Positions 1-8,970 of a DNA stretch of 14,121 nt are shown in pieces (the first letter of the stretch is position 1; each line of letters opens with the position of its first letter). The DNA lies in the NCBI RefSeq assembly GCF_042767895.1, contig NC_091552.1:16755274-16769394 (forward strand). Reading direction: 5' to 3'. The notes under the pieces are model-generated. The model saw nothing but the letters and a program-made list of their open reading frames with translations, made no database searches and was not told where the DNA came from. A program made the translations under genes and the position numbers. The DNA is from Penaeus vannamei (taxonomy: Eukaryota; Arthropoda; Malacostraca; Decapoda; Penaeidae).

Positions 1-92
1 GGCGGCGGTGCGCTCGCCAATCCCCACGACTCCCTCTTGTAAAACCCTGGCTACCATTTTCCCCCGGGGGCGCACACGGACGCACACACACG

Positions 93-535
93 CACACGGG
101 CACACACACGCACATGGGTACACACACGCACATGGGTACACGCACGCACATGGATACACTGATGTACATGGGTACACAAACGCACATGGGTACACTGATG
201 CACATGGATGCACTCACGCACATGGACGCACACACACACGCACATGGGTATACAGAGGCACGTGGTTTGTTACACATTGGCATATGGTTACACAGACGCA
301 TATTGATACACATGTGCACATGTGCGACATACACGCAGACACATGCATACATACACAGACACGTGGACATAACACGCACACGAATACACAGACACAAGGA
401 TGTACAGAAGCACACGTGTACACAGACATGGACACACACACACGTACACAGGTACACAAAGGCACTTGAATGGCCACACGCACATGCATCCACGCACACA
501 TGTACACGAATACACACGTACATGGTCACTCACGT
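93..535. repeat. 18-bp minisatellite, decaying rightwards
   Basis: Tandem array with consensus unit CACATGGGTACACACACG. Units at 93, 111, 129, 147, 165, 183 and 201 are each exactly 18 bp and differ by a few substitutions. The unit at 219 is expanded to 22 bp by extra CA. Units at 241, 281 and 299 are still 18 bp, and the one at 259 is 22 bp. After about 316 the phase breaks up into CA-rich degenerate sequence with scattered CACATG, CACGTG and ACACG words. Because 18 is divisible by three, the unit is open in several frames and reads His-Ala-His-Gly-Tyr-Thr in one of them; I treat this as a consequence of the repeat, not as evidence of a protein. It probably grew from a (CA)n seed. Confidence 0.88.
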
Positions 536-540
536 AGACG

Positions 541-1100
<560 letters not shown>

Positions 1101-1121
1101 AAGTTCGTCAATGAGTCACGT

Positions 1122-1621
1122 NNNNNNNNNNNNNNNNNNNNNNNNNNNNNNNNNNNNNNNNNNNNNNNNNNNNNNNNNNNNNNNNNNNNNNNNNNNNNNN
1201 NNNNNNNNNNNNNNNNNNNNNNNNNNNNNNNNNNNNNNNNNNNNNNNNNNNNNNNNNNNNNNNNNNNNNNNNNNNNNNNNNNNNNNNNNNNNNNNNNNNN
1301 NNNNNNNNNNNNNNNNNNNNNNNNNNNNNNNNNNNNNNNNNNNNNNNNNNNNNNNNNNNNNNNNNNNNNNNNNNNNNNNNNNNNNNNNNNNNNNNNNNNN
1401 NNNNNNNNNNNNNNNNNNNNNNNNNNNNNNNNNNNNNNNNNNNNNNNNNNNNNNNNNNNNNNNNNNNNNNNNNNNNNNNNNNNNNNNNNNNNNNNNNNNN
1501 NNNNNNNNNNNNNNNNNNNNNNNNNNNNNNNNNNNNNNNNNNNNNNNNNNNNNNNNNNNNNNNNNNNNNNNNNNNNNNNNNNNNNNNNNNNNNNNNNNNN
1601 NNNNNNNNNNNNNNNNNNNNN
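1122..1621. other. assembly gap, exactly 500 N
   Basis: Uninterrupted N of a round length, which is typical of a fixed-size scaffolding gap, so the true distance is unknown. The left flank is pyrimidine-rich and the right flank purine-rich on the same strand. Any reading frame that crosses this interval is meaningless. Confidence 0.98.
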
Positions 1622-1930
<309 letters not shown>

Positions 1931-2045
1931 AGAAAAATAAATGGCAAAGAGCGAAAGCGGAATTTCCAACCCGATCACAGGACCTACAAAGCGTCAGAAA
2001 TTAATCCCAGGTGCAACTTGTAGATACGCAGTTACAAATATCCTC
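1931..2045. other. unique island, nothing recognised
   Basis: About 115 bp of balanced-composition sequence between a GA-rich and a CT-rich tract. I see no motif, open frame of note or RNA structure. It would be a usable anchor for locating the scaffold. Confidence 0.5.
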
Positions 2046-2245
2046 ACCTCCCCCCCCACTCGCCCTCTCCTTCTCCCTCTCCCTCTCCCCTTCAACCGCG
2101 CGCTCTCCTGCTCTCCTTCCTCCTTGCCCTCCCCTCCGTTCCTACCTCGTCTGCCCTCCTCTCCCCTTGCTGCTCCTCCTTTCCTCTTTCCTCTCTTTCC
2201 CTCTCTCTCTTTCTTCTTCTTTTTCTTCTTCTTTCCTTCTTTCCT

Positions 2246-2246
<1 letters not shown>
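2046..2246. repeat. CT-rich low-complexity tract
   Basis: CCCTCTCC and CTTCTT words without a fixed period, leading into the CTTT array on its right. Confidence 0.8.
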
Positions 2247-2281
<35 letters not shown>

Positions 2282-2283
2282 TT

Positions 2284-2366
<83 letters not shown>

Positions 2367-2392
2367 CTCTCTCTCTCTATCTCTCTCTCTCT
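2247..2392. repeat. compound (CTTT)n-(CT)n array
   Basis: Tetranucleotide CTTT from about 2247 to 2364, with one slipped unit at 2281-2285, then a CT dinucleotide stretch to 2392 carrying a single A at 2379. Phase is continuous from one unit type to the next, as expected when a dinucleotide repeat grows beside a tetranucleotide one. Confidence 0.92.
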
Positions 2393-2575
<183 letters not shown>

Positions 2576-2578
<3 letters not shown>

Positions 2579-2713
2579 CTTTCTCTTTCTCTCTCTCTCT
2601 CCATCTCTTCTTTCCATCTCCCTCCCTCCTCTCTCTCTCTCTTCTCCTTCTCTTCTCCTCCATCCCCTCACCCTTCTCGCTTCTCTCCATAACCCCCCCT
2701 CTTCCCCCCCTCT
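2576..2713. repeat. CT-rich low-complexity tract
   Basis: CTCTCT and CTCCTT words with C-runs near 2693 and 2704, and no stable period. Confidence 0.75.
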
Positions 2714-2808
2714 CTCTCCCTCTCCCTCTCATTCTCCCTCTCCCTCACCCTCTCCCTCTCCCTCACCCTCACCCTCACCCTCACCCTCTCCCTCTCCCTC
2801 TCCCTCTC

Positions 2809-2837
<29 letters not shown>
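2714..2837. repeat. (CCCTCT)n hexanucleotide array with CCCTCA variants
   Basis: Regular 6-bp period over about 120 bp. A block of CCCTCA units sits around 2753-2786 inside otherwise CCCTCT units, so the two variants are clustered and not mixed at random. This suggests local expansion of a mutated unit. It is not the arthropod telomere repeat TTAGG. Confidence 0.9.
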
Positions 2838-2839
<2 letters not shown>

Positions 2840-3095
2840 CCCGCAACCTGGTTTTCCGATCCGAAAGCGACGGCAAGAAAAATCGCGAAATTGCTCTACA
2901 AGAGGCGCCGCAATTCCCAGTTTCTCATCTTTGCGGACTTTTTTTTCTGGATTACTATACATTTTTTAAAGTTTCATTTGCTTTTTTTTCGCATGGCCGA
3001 CCGGTGAAAGTCAGCCGGGCGTGAACATGCAATTGTTTCGTATGATTAAAAAGAAAAAAAATAGGTTAAGATACCGTGCACTCAAGATATAAATT
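2838..3095. other. unique island with a short open frame running out of the repeat
   Basis: About 260 bp of ordinary sequence. On the + strand one frame stays open from the CCCTCT array through about 60 non-repetitive codons to a TGA at 3022-3024, but it has no initiator of its own. The codons up to about 2905 are GC-ending more often than the later, T-rich ones. I do not recognise the peptide. It may be a degraded exon or plain chance. Confidence 0.3.
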
Positions 3096-3101
3096 AATGA
3101 A

Positions 3102-3132
<31 letters not shown>

Positions 3133-3160
3133 GTAAGTAAATAAATGTGTGTGTGTGTTT
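3096..3160. repeat. (AAAT)n array followed by short (GT)n
   Basis: About eleven ATAA units from 3098 to 3145, two of them changed to GTAA, then GTGTGTGT to about 3160. Confidence 0.9.
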
Positions 3161-3190
3161 GTGGGCGGGTGCATGGGGGTGTGTAGGTGT

Positions 3191-3667
<477 letters not shown>

Positions 3668-3668
3668 C

Positions 3669-3699
<31 letters not shown>

Positions 3700-4167
3700 G
3701 GGGAGGGAGGAGGAGGGAGGAGAGAGGGAGGGAGGGAGGGAGGAGGGGGAGGGAGGAGGGAGGAGGAGGGAGGGAGGAGGAGGAGGAGGAGGTGGAGGAG
3801 GAGGAGGAGGGGGAAGAGGAGAGGGAGGGAGGAGGGAGGAGGAGGAGGAGGGGGAGGAGGAGGGGGAGCAGGAGGAGGGAGGAGGAGGAGGAGGGAGGGG
3901 AGGGAGGAGGGAGGGAGGGAGGAAGGGAGAAGAAGCAGAAGACGGAGAAGAAGGAAGAAGAAGAGGAGGGGGAGGGGGAAGAAGAAGAAGACGAGGAGAA
4001 GAGAAAGAGAAGGAGGAGAGAGGGAGGAAGGAAGGAGAAGGAGGAGGAGGAGGAGGAGGAGGAGGAGGAGGTGGAGGAGGAGGAGGTGGTGGTGTTGGAG
4101 GAGGTGGAAGGAGGAGGAGGAGGGAGGAGAAGAAGGAGGAGGAGGAGGAAGAAGAAGAAGAAGAGTA
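3668..4167. repeat. 500-bp GGA-rich polypurine block grading to GAA
   Basis: Almost uninterrupted purine strand of GGAGGA and GGGAGG words with very few pyrimidines (for example C near 3868, T in GGTGG near 4072-4090). Its right end is GAAGAAGAA. Many G-runs of three or four could support G-quadruplexes, and the mirror-like purine strand could form a triplex. Open frames here are poly-Gly/Arg/Glu on + and poly-Ser/Pro on -. Confidence 0.93.
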
Positions 4168-4785
4168 GGATGAGGGGAGGATACAGTAGGAGGGGAACAG
4201 CGGGCATACAGGAGGGGAATGGTGGGGTAGGGGAGACAGGAGGATATGTGGGCAGGGCGAGGGGGGCGTGCGTGCGTCTGCGGGTGTGATTACCTCCAGA
4301 CTTTCTTCCAGCGAGAACCGGGGTTTTATTACGCTGTCTCGGCATGATGAAAAGCACCGAAGGTGACGCCACGCCCCGCCCACTACCAACCTCCCATGAA
4401 TAATACGCCCACATGTCTGTTAACTGTCTCTAAAAATCGCACACAACACTCAGTCTGCCTGCCTCTCTGTCTGTCTGTCTGTCTGTCGATCTGATACACA
4501 CACCCCTCCCACACACACACACCTATCTGACCGTCATGTCCATGTCATATGCTCACTGCATCCCTCCCAAGCTACACTCTTATGCCAATTACCTCTCCTA
4601 ACAACGACTTGCTCCCGCCCTACGTCCTCCGCCCTCCCGCCCTCCAGCACGCCCTTGCGTATGAGCCACGTCAGGACTTCGCTCTCTAACGCCCTCGCCC
4701 CACACACATACTTCAACAAACAGGTTACGTACGTGTAAATAAACAGTTTTTCTGGTTATGTCCATCTCTATTTTTACCTGTCTTT
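4168..4785. other. mostly unique region with short CTGT and CA arrays
   Basis: About 600 bp. It starts with G-rich transition sequence to about 4290. A (TCTG)n array lies at 4466-4487 and a CA-rich stretch at 4497-4522. The reverse strand carries a consensus GC-box (GGGCGGGGC, + 4373-4381), and a forkhead-type ATAAACA lies at 4739-4745 next to the palindrome ACGTACGT at 4727-4734. Two non-repetitive reverse-strand open frames occur here: one begins at the ATG at 4414, and one spans about 4534-4719 with no ATG. Confidence 0.4.
4593..4710 (-). other. possible exon fragment, reverse strand
   Basis: The frame on the reverse strand is open from before 4719 to a stop at 4534-4536 and is non-repetitive. 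In the 33 codons from GTG (Val) to CAA (Gln), G/C occupies 27 of 33 third positions against 16 of 33 second positions, by my count. That pattern is typical of coding DNA in many animals. A donor-like AGAG|GTAATT falls at the 4593/4592 boundary. Part of the segment is a GGAGGGCGG quasi-repeat, which could create the same periodicity. There is no in-frame ATG at the left, and the acceptor is weak. I recognise no family. Confidence 0.15.
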
Positions 4786-5232
4786 CTCCTCCCTCCCTCC
4801 CTCCCTCCCTCCTCCCTCCCTCCCTCCTTCCTTCCTTCCCTCATTCCTTCCTTCTTTCCTTCCTCCCTCCCTCCCTCCCTCCCTCCCTCCTTTCCTTCCT
4901 TCCTTCACTCCCTCCCTCACTCCCTCCCTCCCTCTCCCTCCCTCCCTCCCTCCCTCCCTCCTCTCCTCCCTCCTTCCTTCCTTCCTTCCTTCCTTCCTTC
5001 CTTCCTTACTTCCTTTCCTTCTCTTCTTTCTCCCTTCCTTCCTTCCTTCCTTCCTTCCTTCCTTCCTTCCTCCCTTCCCTCCCTCCTCCCTCCCTCCCTC
5101 CCTCCCTCCTCCCTCCCTCCTCCCTCCCTCCCTCCCTCCTTCCCTCCTTTCCTCCTTTCCTCCTCCCCTCCTTCCCTCCTTCCCTCCTTCCCTCCTTCCC
5201 TCCCTCCCTCCCTTCCTCCCTCCCTCCCTCCC
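4786..5232. repeat. CCCT/CCTT polypyrimidine block
   Basis: About 450 bp made of alternating CTCC(CTCC)n and CTTC(CTTC)n domains, with frequent one-base slips (CCTCCT). It is the strand-opposite of the GGA block at 3668-4167 and could pair with it imperfectly. Confidence 0.93.
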
Positions 5233-5312
5233 CTGCCACGATAAACCCTAACCTCGACACACAAAACCGTATGATTTTCTTTTTTCCATACAAATAATAC
5301 CCCCTGTCATAG

Positions 5313-5415
5313 CGGTGCACCGGCGCAACGACCTGCAACGGCATGTCAACATCTACGCTGCAATCAAACCCGCGAGCGTCTTAGTGGCCTTCACGCGCAA
5401 TGGACGTGCGAACAG
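5313..5415 (+). other. candidate internal exon in a unique island
   Basis: A 103-nt segment between an acceptor-like site (pyrimidine stretch at 5275-5287, then TGTCATAG ending at 5312) and a donor-like CAG|GTAGG at 5415/5416. The frame that starts at GTG 5315 is open throughout. By hand count G/C is at 24 of 33 third positions, 21 of 33 first and 14 of 33 second, which is a coding-like periodicity in a non-repetitive sequence. Its core reads DLQRHVNIYAAIKPASVLV. The same frame extends left to a TAA at 5249-5251 and meets a TAG right after the donor. I do not recognise the peptide, and the acceptor's pyrimidine tract is about 25 nt from the AG. This is the best coding candidate in the window but could still be chance. 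Confidence 0.25.
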
Positions 5416-5493
5416 GTAGGCCTAATCCCAAGGCCTCTCCTCGACAGAGCACGGCCCAATCCCGTCAGGAGTCGAGGAGGAGTGAGACCCGGC

Positions 5494-5522
5494 CGTTCAT
5501 TCACTCGTTCATTCATTCATTC
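5494..5522. repeat. short (ATTC)n array
   Basis: About seven TTCA units, two of them altered (CTCG), at the end of a unique island. Confidence 0.8.
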
Positions 5523-5800
5523 TACTGACTCCTCCTCCTCCCCCATCCTCCCCTCACCCGCTCTCTCCTCCTTACGTCCCTTCCTTCACTCTCCTCACTT
5601 TGCCGTTTCCCCTCTTCCTCCCTACGTACATGTTTCCACTCTTTCCCCGCTATCGGCCTCCCCTCCACTTCCCCACCACTTACCTTCCCCTCCTCCTCTA
5701 ACACACCCGAATCCCCTCCCCCACTAACTAGCTTCCCCTCCCTTACCCCTTTTACCCCCCCCCCTCCCGCCAACGCCCACTCAGCGGTCCTCACATGCTA
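5523..5800. repeat. degenerate CT-rich sequence
   Basis: Pyrimidine-rich with scattered purines and C-runs (C9 near 5756). No period, no recognisable gene. It looks like an eroded version of the neighbouring tracts. Confidence 0.6.
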
Positions 5801-5814
5801 ATCTAATGCACTAC

Positions 5815-5826
5815 GATGACGTCATC
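5815..5826. promoter_or_regulatory. perfect palindromic CRE-like site
   Basis: GATGACGTCATC is a 12-bp perfect palindrome containing the full TGACGTCA cAMP-response element (5817-5824), the classic site of CREB/ATF bZIP dimers. It lies in a unique patch with no repeat explanation. No core promoter is evident nearby, so function is unproven. Confidence 0.35.
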
Positions 5827-5924
5827 AAACAGGGCCGCCCTCTGCAACGAAGCCCCCCCCTCCCCCCCCCAGCGCCTCGAAGGAAACGTCAAGCAAGCGA
5901 GGCAATCAACGCGAGAACTTTTCA

Positions 5925-6170
5925 GCCTTCTGTCTCACTCCCGTCTCTATCTTCGTTTCCCATTTCTCCTTCGTCGTCCTCTTTTCCTTTTCCCTCCATC
6001 TTCCTTTCTGCCTCACCCCTATTCATTTTGCCTTTTCTTTCCCCTATCCTATCCCCTTCTCTTCCATGTTCCCGGCATATTTTCTTTCTCTCTTGATCCT
6101 TCCTTCTCCTCCCCTCCCCCTTCCCCCATCTGCCTCTCCTTCCCTCTCCCCCGTTTCGCACGAGCCTGTG
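5925..6170. repeat. degenerate CT-rich tract
   Basis: CTTCC, CCTTTT and TCTCC words with no fixed unit. The reading frames are Ser/Pro/Phe/Leu-rich products of composition. Confidence 0.65.
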
Positions 6171-6274
6171 AATCTCCTCCGCAAACACTCCCCAGCCGTC
6201 GCGTTGTCAAAAGCTGGGGGATAAGGTTAACACACCCCCTACCCCCTGCCTCCAATGCTCTTCCTGTCCTTCTG

Positions 6275-6298
6275 CCCCTACCCCCTACCCCTACCCCC
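6275..6298 (-). other. G-quadruplex motif on the reverse strand (i-motif on +)
   Basis: Four C-runs of 4, 5, 4 and 5 bases separated each time by TA. The reverse strand is therefore four runs of at least four G with uniform two-base loops, close to an ideal parallel quadruplex pattern. Further C-runs follow to about 6350. It resembles telomere-type spacing but is not a TTAGG or TTAGGG array. Confidence 0.6.
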
Positions 6299-6429
6299 TG
6301 CCTCCCTTGCCCCTACCACCAGCCCTCTTCCCCTACCCCTGCCTTTTCCCAAACCACTGCCCCTGTCCCCTCCCCCCACTCCCCTCCGCTAACCCTACAC
6401 ACCTTTTCTCTTACACTCGCTTAACTTAC

Positions 6430-6484
6430 CTGTATTTCCGTCCGCTCTCACACACCCTTCGGCACCAAGGAAACTCAACGCCAT
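6430..6484 (-). other. possible short first coding exon
   Basis: On the reverse strand an ATG at 6484 lies in the strong context AAGATGG. It is followed by 18 non-repetitive codons and a near-perfect donor ACAG|GTAAGT at 6430/6429. The peptide starts MALSFLGAEGCVRADGNT. A second identical donor word, ACAG|GTAAG, sits just upstream of the ATG at about 6485-6494, so the segment is bracketed by two copies of TACAGGTAAG 60 bp apart. Third-position GC is only 9 of 18, so codon use gives no support. Confidence 0.12.
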
Positions 6485-6559
6485 CTTACCTGTAAATTAA
6501 GAGAAAAAAACATATTAGCATATGCAAATCACCAGAAGAAAAATCCTTCAGCAGAAAAA

Positions 6560-6860
6560 TCCCTTTACTTCTTCTCGTTCCTCCTTTCTCCCCAAACTTC
6601 CCAAACGCTTTGCTTTACTTTTCTTCCTTTTCGTCTATCTTACTTTTCTATTTCATATTCCTCCTTTCTTTGTTCTCTTGAAACTCAGTTAGCTTCCTAA
6701 TTCCACCTTCCCCCTTCTCTTCCCTCACATTCCCTCCCTCCCTCCCCCTCCGCCCTCCCTCCCTACCTCCCCCCTCCGCCTTCCCTCCCTCCCTCCCCTT
6801 TCCCTCCCTCCCTCCCTCCCCTTCCCTCCCCCCCCTTTCCCTTCCTCCCCAACCCCGCTT
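6560..6860. repeat. T/C-rich sequence leading to CCCT blocks
   Basis: TTCC- and TTTC-rich to about 6720, then CCCTCC/CTCC domains to about 6850 with interruptions such as CGCC and TACC. Confidence 0.7.
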
Positions 6861-6883
6861 GGCCCCCTCCCTGTCGACGCCCC

Positions 6884-6930
6884 GTAAACAGTGTCTTACA
6901 ACAGGTAAACAAACGGCGTCGGCGGGGCGG
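6884..6930 (+). promoter_or_regulatory. paired forkhead-type sites next to a GC-box
   Basis: GTAAACA occurs at 6884-6890 and again at 6905-6911, where it extends to GTAAACAAAC. The spacing is 21 bp, two helical turns. Both match the FOX-family core RYMAACA. A GC-box GGGGCGG is at 6924-6930 in a CpG-rich setting. The arrangement lies in unique sequence between CT-rich and A-rich tracts. Function is inference. Confidence 0.3.
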
Positions 6931-7009
6931 TGCGCCACTAACTGTGTACCTGATACGTAAATACTGCACGCCAGCCAGAGAGGGGGACAGCTGAGGAAAG
7001 AGACGAAAC

Positions 7010-7310
7010 AAAATTCGAGCAAAATGGAAAAAAAGAAGAGAAAGGGAAAGAGGAGAAAACTGGAAAATGAGAGAAAACAAAAGGAAAGGGGGAACGGGCG
7101 ACAAAAGAGGTAAGAAAGGAAGAGGAAGAGGAGGAAGAAGAAAAAAGAACATCAAAACAAGGAAGAAAAATGTAAGAAGAAAAGAAAGCGAAACAATATA
7201 CAAGGGGAAAAGAAAACAACAAAAAACAAATACGATGAAAAGATAAAAAAAAGGAAAAAAGAAGAGAAAGATAAAAAACGGTGAAAAAAACGAAAATTTA
7301 CCTCCCTCCC
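7010..7310. repeat. A/G-rich, T-poor low-complexity tract
   Basis: GAAAA, AAGAGAAAG and GGAAAG words; T is rare on the + strand. No fixed unit. Confidence 0.65.
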
Positions 7311-7316
7311 AAAAAA

Positions 7317-7318
7317 TA

Positions 7319-7361
<43 letters not shown>

Positions 7362-7364
7362 ATA
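7317..7364. repeat. (AAAT)n array
   Basis: Twelve near-perfect ATAA units, a second copy of the motif seen at 3098-3145 in the same orientation. Confidence 0.93.
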
Positions 7365-7728
7365 GAAAATAAAAGTAATAAAAAACAAAACCCGAAAACC
7401 AATCTCCCGCCCACTGGTCACCTCTGGCCGAGCGCGAAGCAGCAGGCAAGACGCCCCAAGAAGCAGGACTTCCCGCCTGGCGTCTTCCTTCAAGGAGAGA
7501 AATCTCAGTAAGCCAACAGACGATCCTCATCAACTAGCTCCCATCTTACTTCTTATAATAATACATAAATGAATAAAGTGATAACAAAGAGAGAGAGAGA
7601 AAAAAAAATATCTGAAGTTGAGAACACGTTGCTCGGAAATATACTGGAACCAACCACGGCTGACTTAAACTCTAGGGAAATCACCCGCCGTGTTTCACAT
7701 ACAATCAAGCCATTCAGGTCATCCCCTC
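7365..7728. other. unique region with CCAAT/GC motifs and an 8-bp hairpin
   Basis: About 360 bp. CCAAT at 7399-7403 is followed by CCCGCCC at 7406-7412. A perfect inverted repeat AAGACGCC (7448-7455) / GGCGTCTT (7479-7486) encloses 23 nt. From 7569 a + frame stays open for about 70 codons without simple repeats in its middle part (core ENTLLGNILEPTTADLNSRE), starting ATG AAT AAA; it ends in Ser/Pro-rich codons contributed by the CAT repeat. I do not recognise it. Confidence 0.35.
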
Positions 7729-7790
7729 CCCGTCATCATGTGTCACCATCAACACCGTCGGCATCGTCACCATCAGCATTATCATCATAA
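7729..7790. repeat. imperfect (CAT)n trinucleotide repeat
   Basis: ATC/CAT triplets with substitutions (ACC, GTC, AGC) over about 60 bp. It may have seeded the CATCGTCATCA part of the minisatellite just downstream. Confidence 0.7.
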
Positions 7791-7818
7791 CCGAATACAT
7801 TGCTGTTGTTCAAATAAT

Positions 7819-8082
7819 CACCTTGACGAACCTGTCAATTACCAATTAAGCATCGTCATCAACCTGCCAATTACCAATTAATTCTCATCAACCTGTAAAT
7901 TATCGATTAATTATCGTCATCAACCTGTCAATTACCAATTAAGCATCACCGATAATTTTTTTTACTACTTATCAACCATCGTCATCAACCCGTCAATTAT
8001 CCATAAATTATCACTGCCTACATACCAATTATCAATTCAAAACTATCACCCAACCGTCAACCTGTTAACAATCGTCATTAAC
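7819..8082. repeat. 32-bp minisatellite, partly decayed
   Basis: Four 32-bp units at 7819, 7851, 7912 and 7977 and a 29-bp one at 7883 share a unit that opens CATCGTCATCAACCTG and closes with an AT-rich half around CAATTACCAATTA. Between 7944 and 7976 and after 8009 the units are broken but keep words such as CCAATTATCAATT and TCAACCTG; the last remnant CGTCATTAACCTGG ends at 8082. Each good unit holds a TGTCAATTA-like word and a second AATTA, resembling homeodomain binding cores. Confidence 0.85.
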
Positions 8083-8083
8083 C

Positions 8084-8345
8084 TGGAGGGAAGAGGGGGA
8101 GAGGGGAGAGGGGAGAGGGGAGAGGGAGGAGGGGAGAGGGAAGAGGGGAGAGGGAAGGGGGGGAGGAGGAGGAGGAGGAGGAGGGAGGAGGAGGAGGAGG
8201 AGGAGGAGGAGGAGGAGGAGGGAGGAGGAGGAGGAAGAGGAGGAGGAGGGGGAAGGAGGGGAATGGAGGGGGAGCGGAGAGAGAGGAGAGGGAAGGGGAG
8301 GAGGAGGAGGAGGAGGAGGAGGGAGGAGGAGGAGGAGGAGGAGGA
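8084..8345. repeat. GGA/GGGGAGA polypurine block
   Basis: Purine-only strand for nearly all of its length. It begins with GAGGGGAGAGGG-type units of about 7 bp, then (GGA)n. Rare pyrimidines near 8262-8274. Confidence 0.93.
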
Positions 8346-8518
8346 AAAGATGAAGAAGAAGAAGAAGAAGAAGAAGAAGAAGAAGAAGAAGGAGAAGAAG
8401 AAGAAGAAGAAGGAAAAGAAGAAAAAGAAGAAGAAGAAGAAGAAGAAAAGGAGGAGAAAGAAGCTAAAGAAGAAAAAAGAGAATAATAAAAAAGAAAAAA
8501 AAAAAAAAAAAAAAAAAA
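8346..8518. repeat. (GAA)n array ending in A24
   Basis: AAG/GAA triplets from 8350, with GGAG and GAAAAG interruptions, become A-rich and end in 24 A at 8495-8518. Together with the preceding GGA block it forms about 435 bp of purine strand. GAA arrays of this kind are known to form triplexes. Confidence 0.93.
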
Positions 8519-8798
8519 CACGCAGAAAGGAAATATCCCCCCGCCCTCCCCGCCGTTCCACCCCAAGACAAGCCGGGCATTTCCTCCATCAGCCCCGCGA
8601 GAAGGTCAAGCCCCACACACACACACACACACACTGACCCTGCCCTCGATTCCGTAACCTCGGCGGCCGCTTGAAAAATGCTGCGTTTCTCCCCGTCGAT
8701 TCGCTTGACGTCGCTTCAATGGGTGATTCCTTTACTAGAAGAGACCGACGCTTCCCCTTTCTTTTGTTCATTCTCACTCCCCTCTCGCTCTCTTTATC
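8519..8798. other. unique, CpG-containing region with a short (CA)n
   Basis: About 280 bp. A (CA)10 array lies at 8614-8634 and a NotI-type GCGGCCGC palindrome at 8663-8670. From the ATG at 8678 (context AAAATGC) about 38 codons are non-repetitive before the frame enters CT-rich DNA. The neighbouring + frame and a reverse frame are also open here, so the openness is not specific. No family recognised. Confidence 0.35.
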
Positions 8799-8926
<128 letters not shown>

Positions 8927-8969
8927 TCTACTACATTCACTTCTCCTCCTCTTCCTCTCTCTCCCACTT

Positions 8970-8970
<1 letters not shown>

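Noticed and set aside
5243..5252. CCCTAACC, a possible telomere-repeat remnant
   Set aside because: A single copy; no tandem CCTAA units follow.
8046..8566. Poly-Phe/Ser/Pro reverse frames and poly-Glu/Lys forward frame
   Set aside because: Products of the GGA/GAA/poly(A) block in all frames.
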